NCBI GenBank assembly: GCA_016462245.1
Contig: JAEMTR010000050.1
Span: 1 to 8,707, forward strand
Length of the DNA: 8,707 nt
Direction of reading: 5' to 3'
Origin: Solirubrobacteraceae bacterium
GTDB lineage: Bacteria > Actinomycetota > Thermoleophilia > Solirubrobacterales > Solirubrobacteraceae
Below are positions 6,665 through 8,707 of this stretch, piece after piece (position 1 is the first letter of the stretch; each line of letters begins with the position of its first letter). The notes under the pieces are model-generated. The model ran no database searches, was not told where the DNA came from, and saw nothing but the letters and a program-made list of their open reading frames with translations. The position numbers and the translations under genes are program-made.

Positions 6665-6675
6665 CGCGACTGGGG

Positions 6676-8331
6676 TCAGTCCCGAGTCAGGCGCTTGTAG
6701 CTAATTCGGTGAGGCCGGTCGGCTTCGTCGCCGAGCAGCTCGTGGCGGTGCTCCTCGTAGGCCTCGAAGTTGCCTTCGAACCAAGTCACCTGCGAATCGC
6801 CTTCAAAGGCAAGTACGTGCGTCGCGACGCGGTCGAGGAACCAGCGATCGTGCGAGATCACGACTGCGCAGCCGGCGAAGCTCAGCAGCGCCTCTTCGAG
6901 CGCGCGCAACGTGTCGACATCAAGGTCGTTGGTCGGCTCGTCGAGCAGCAGCAGGTTGCCGCCGCTCTTGAGCACCTTCGCGAGGTGCAGGCGGTTGCGC
7001 TCGCCGCCCGAGAGCGTGCCGACCTTCTTCTGCTGGTCTGAGCCCTTGAAGTTGAACGACGAGGTGTAGGCGCGTGAGTTCATTTCGCGCTCGCCGACCA
7101 TGATCTGCTCGTCGCCGCCGCTGATCTCTTCCCAGACAGTCTTGTTGTCATCGAGCGCGTCGCGGCTCTGGTCAACGGCGGCGACCTGCACCGTCTCGCC
7201 GATCTTCAGCTCGCCAGCGTCGGGCTGTTCCTCGCCGGTGATCATCTTGAAGAGCGTCGTCTTGCCGGCGCCGTTGGGGCCGATCACGCCGACGATTCCG
7301 CCGGGCGGCAGCGAGAAGCTGAGATCCTCGATCAGCAGCTTGTCGCCAAAGCCCTTCTTCAGATCCTTTGCTTCGACAACAACGCCGCCGAGTCGAGGCC
7401 CGGCTGGAATGTGGATCTGGACTTGATCGAGCTGTACCGCGGCCTCTTGCGCCAGCAGCTCCTCGTAGTTGGAGATCCTCGCCTTCGCCTTTTTGCGCCG
7501 GCCCTTGGGGTTCTCGCGTACCCACTCCAGCTCCGAATTGATCGTCTTCTGGCGCGCTTTCTCCTGTTTGCCTTCTTGCATCAGGCGGGCCTGCTTCTGC
7601 TCCAGCCAGCTTGAGTAATTGCCTTCGTAAGGGAGGCCGCGGCCACGGTCGAGTTCGAGGATCCAGCCGGCGACGTTGTCGAGGAAGTAACGGTCGTGGG
7701 TTACAGCGACGACGGCGCCCTTGTACTCGGCGAGGTGGCGCTCGAGCCAGCCGACCGATTCGGCGTCGAGATGGTTGGTCGGCTCGTCGAGCAGCAATAG
7801 GTCGGGGGCCGCCAGCAGCAGCCGGCAGAGCGCCACGCGCCTGCGTTCACCACCCGAGAGCTTCGTCACATCAGCGTCGCTTGGCGGCAGCCTTAGAGCG
7901 TCCATCGCGTACTCAAGCTGCGTGTCGAGGCTCCAAGCGTCTGCGGCGTCAATCTTCGCTTGTAGCGCGCCGAACTCCTCGGCCGTCTGATCCGAATAGT
8001 TGGCGGCAAGCTCGTTGAAACGGTCGAGTAGCGCGCGCGTTTCAGCGACCGCTTCCTCAACATTTCCTTTGACGTCCTTCTCAGGGTCGAGCTGTGGCTC
8101 CTGCTCCAGCAGGCCGACGCTGGCACCGGGGGCGAGCTCAGCGTCGCCACGGTAATCCTCGTCTTGGCCGGACATGATCTTCAGCACGCTCGACTTACCG
8201 GCGCCGTTGTAGCCGAGCACGCCGATCTTGGCGCCCGGGTAGAAGGAGAGCGAAACGTCGCTGAGGACGGTCTTATCCGGCGGATAAGTCTTTGTCAGCT
8301 TGTGCATCGTGAAGATGTATTGGTGAGCCAT
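6676..8331 (-). CDS. ettA: Energy-dependent translational throttle protein EttA (ABC-F ATPase)
   Basis: A 551-residue ABC-F protein with two ATPase domains and no membrane segments. It binds the ribosomal E site and gates the first peptide bond according to ATP/ADP level (established for E. coli EttA). Domain 1: Walker A GYNGAGKSS (40-48), signature LSGGERRRVALCR (158-170), Walker B LLLLDEPTNHLD with Glu183. The EttA arm insertion lies at about 85-135. The basic P-site tRNA interaction linker is at about 240-300 (KGRRKKAKARISNYEE). Domain 2: Walker A GPNGAGKTT (351-359), signature LSGGERNRLHLAK (440-452), Walker B LLLLDEPTNDLD with Glu465. The arm, the SWLEQKQARL stretch and the C-terminal YKRLTRD tail fit EttA rather than Uup, YbiT or resistance ABC-F proteins. 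The frame is open to 8412, but ATG at 8331 gives MAHQYIFTMHKL, matching EttA N-termini. No ribosome binding site precedes it; a candidate -10 suggests a leaderless message. Confidence 0.96.
   Translation of the reverse strand: MAHQYIFTMHKLTKTYPPDKTVLSDVSLSFYPGAKIGVLGYNGAGKSSVLKIMSGQDEDYRGDAELAPGASVGLLEQEPQLDPEKDVKGNVEEAVAETRALLDRFNELAANYSDQTAEEFGALQAKIDAADAWSLDTQLEYAMDALRLPPSDADVTKLSGGERRRVALCRLLLAAPDLLLLDEPTNHLDAESVGWLERHLAEYKGAVVAVTHDRYFLDNVAGWILELDRGRGLPYEGNYSSWLEQKQARLMQEGKQEKARQKTINSELEWVRENPKGRRKKAKARISNYEELLAQEAAVQLDQVQIHIPAGPRLGGVVVEAKDLKKGFGDKLLIEDLSFSLPPGGIVGVIGPNGAGKTTLFKMITGEEQPDAGELKIGETVQVAAVDQSRDALDDNKTVWEEISGGDEQIMVGEREMNSRAYTSSFNFKGSDQQKKVGTLSGGERNRLHLAKVLKSGGNLLLLDEPTNDLDVDTLRALEEALLSFAGCAVVISHDRWFLDRVATHVLAFEGDSQVTWFEGNFEAYEEHRHELLGDEADRPHRISYKRLTRD
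8322..8327 (+). promoter_or_regulatory. Possible ribosome binding site for the ABC transporter ATPase
   Basis: GGTGAG lies 8 nt before the ATG at 8336, a good spacing for an imperfect Shine-Dalgarno. It is located antisense to codons 2-4 of ettA. It favours the ATG at 8336 over the GTG at 8369, before which only a GGA immediately adjacent to the start is seen. Confidence 0.35.
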
Positions 8332-8335
8332 TGCG

Positions 8336-8707
8336 ATGAACGATAGAGCGGGCTGCGATCCTTTCGGAGTGCCATCCACGCCACACGCACTCGAGCTAAG
8401 CAAAGTCGTCAAGCGCTACGGCGACATTACGGCTGTAAACGGGCTTGATTTGGTCGTCCCCGAAGGCGGCTGCGTTGGCCTGCTCGGTCCAAACGGCGCC
8501 GGAAAATCAACGACGATGCGGATGCTGACGGCGCAGACGATTGCCGACGAAGGCCAGATCACGGTGCTCGGCCACGAGCTGCCCGGTGATTCGAAGGCGG
8601 CTCGCGCGCGGATGGGCGTAGTGCCGCAGCTCGACAACCTCGACACGACGCTGACGGTCGAACAGAACCTCGTTGTCTTCTCGCACCTCTACCGCGTGCC
8701 GAAAGCC
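8336..8707 (+). CDS. ABC transporter ATP-binding protein, NodI/DrrA type (3' truncated by window edge)
   Basis: The N-terminal 124 residues of an ABC-2-type exporter ATPase; the gene runs off the window. Seen: A-loop region KRYGDITAVNGLDL (Tyr28), Walker A GPNGAGKSTT (51-60), then GVVPQLDNLDTTLTVEQNL (94-112) with the Q-loop Gln98. This Q-loop stretch is characteristic of NodI- and DrrA-like ATPases, which normally pair with an ABC-2 permease encoded just downstream, here outside the window. The substrate cannot be assigned; lipids, polyketides, drugs or oligosaccharides are possible in this family. Start: ATG at 8336 has GGTGAG 8 nt upstream and adds MNDRAGCDPFGVPSTP before the domain; GTG at 8369 would give a shorter and equally plausible protein. 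A stop at 8324-8326 closes the frame. It diverges from ettA with only 4 bp between start codons if the ATG is used, or 37 bp with the GTG. Confidence 0.9.
   Translation, partial: MNDRAGCDPFGVPSTPHALELSKVVKRYGDITAVNGLDLVVPEGGCVGLLGPNGAGKSTTMRMLTAQTIADEGQITVLGHELPGDSKAARARMGVVPQLDNLDTTLTVEQNLVVFSHLYRVPKA
8340..8345 (-). promoter_or_regulatory. Candidate -10 box for ettA
   Basis: On the - strand this is TATCGT, fitting TAnnnT, with its downstream edge 8 nt from the ettA ATG (8331). Transcription would start within one or two bases of the start codon, giving a leaderless or nearly leaderless mRNA, in agreement with the lack of a Shine-Dalgarno sequence. The -35 region is weak (TCCGAA at 17 bp). 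If the + strand gene starts at 8336, this box lies inside its first codons. Confidence 0.3.

Noticed and set aside
6668..6681. Hairpin GACTG-GGGT-CAGTC as an ettA terminator
   Set aside because: The stem is only 5 bp with no T-tract, it overlaps the ettA stop, and the next gene starts within a few bases, so it is not a convincing terminator.
8332..8412. Longer ettA start at 8412 (27 extra residues)
   Set aside because: It would overlap the divergent ABC ATPase gene, and EttA proteins begin at the MAHQYIFTMH-like sequence coded from 8331.
1..8707. CRISPR array, tRNA/rRNA gene, insertion sequence or attachment site
   Set aside because: No repeat-spacer pattern, RNA gene signature, transposase or long terminal repeat was seen; coding genes fill nearly all of the window.

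Overview
The window is an 8.7 kb, GC-rich, gene-dense stretch of ordinary bacterial chromosome with housekeeping and core-metabolism genes. I see no mobile element, CRISPR array, RNA gene or phage gene. The GC content, coding density, near absence of intergenic space, GTG/TTG starts and likely leaderless promoters suggest an actinobacterium. The EttA and aconitase sequences look actinobacterial, perhaps Thermoleophilia/Solirubrobacterales-like. This placement is by eye and only moderately confident.

Layout from left to right. (1) The 3' part of an aconitase gene (+) enters from outside the window and ends at 1496. (2) A methionine-synthesis pair on the - strand, metY then metX, spans 3920 to 1478. 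MetX acylates homoserine and MetY replaces the acyl group with sulfide, giving homocysteine by direct sulfhydrylation. The metX ribosome binding site is built over the metY stop codon. The metX 3' end overlaps the aconitase 3' end by 19 bp on opposite strands. (3) A 150-bp divergent intergenic region (3921-4070) holds an operator-like 20-bp palindrome, a candidate metY -10 box, and a candidate leaderless promoter for the rightward genes. (4) A rightward pair encodes an M42-family metalloaminopeptidase with all expected ligands and a HAD-family phosphatase that starts at TTG 8 nt later. (5) A leftward pair follows: ettA (ABC-F translation factor) and, 11 nt after it, a cytoplasmic DsbA-like thioredoxin-fold protein with only one cysteine in its active-site motif and a C-terminal helical extension. 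Its stop codon directly abuts that of the HAD gene. (6) At the right edge, the start of a NodI/DrrA-type ABC transporter ATPase gene (+) diverges from ettA and runs off the window.

I found no previously undescribed multi-gene system. The points most worth checking are the palindrome upstream of metY, the monothiol DsbA-like protein behind ettA, the very tight gene junctions (two convergent with no room for a terminator, one divergent with almost no gap), and the two candidate leaderless starts.
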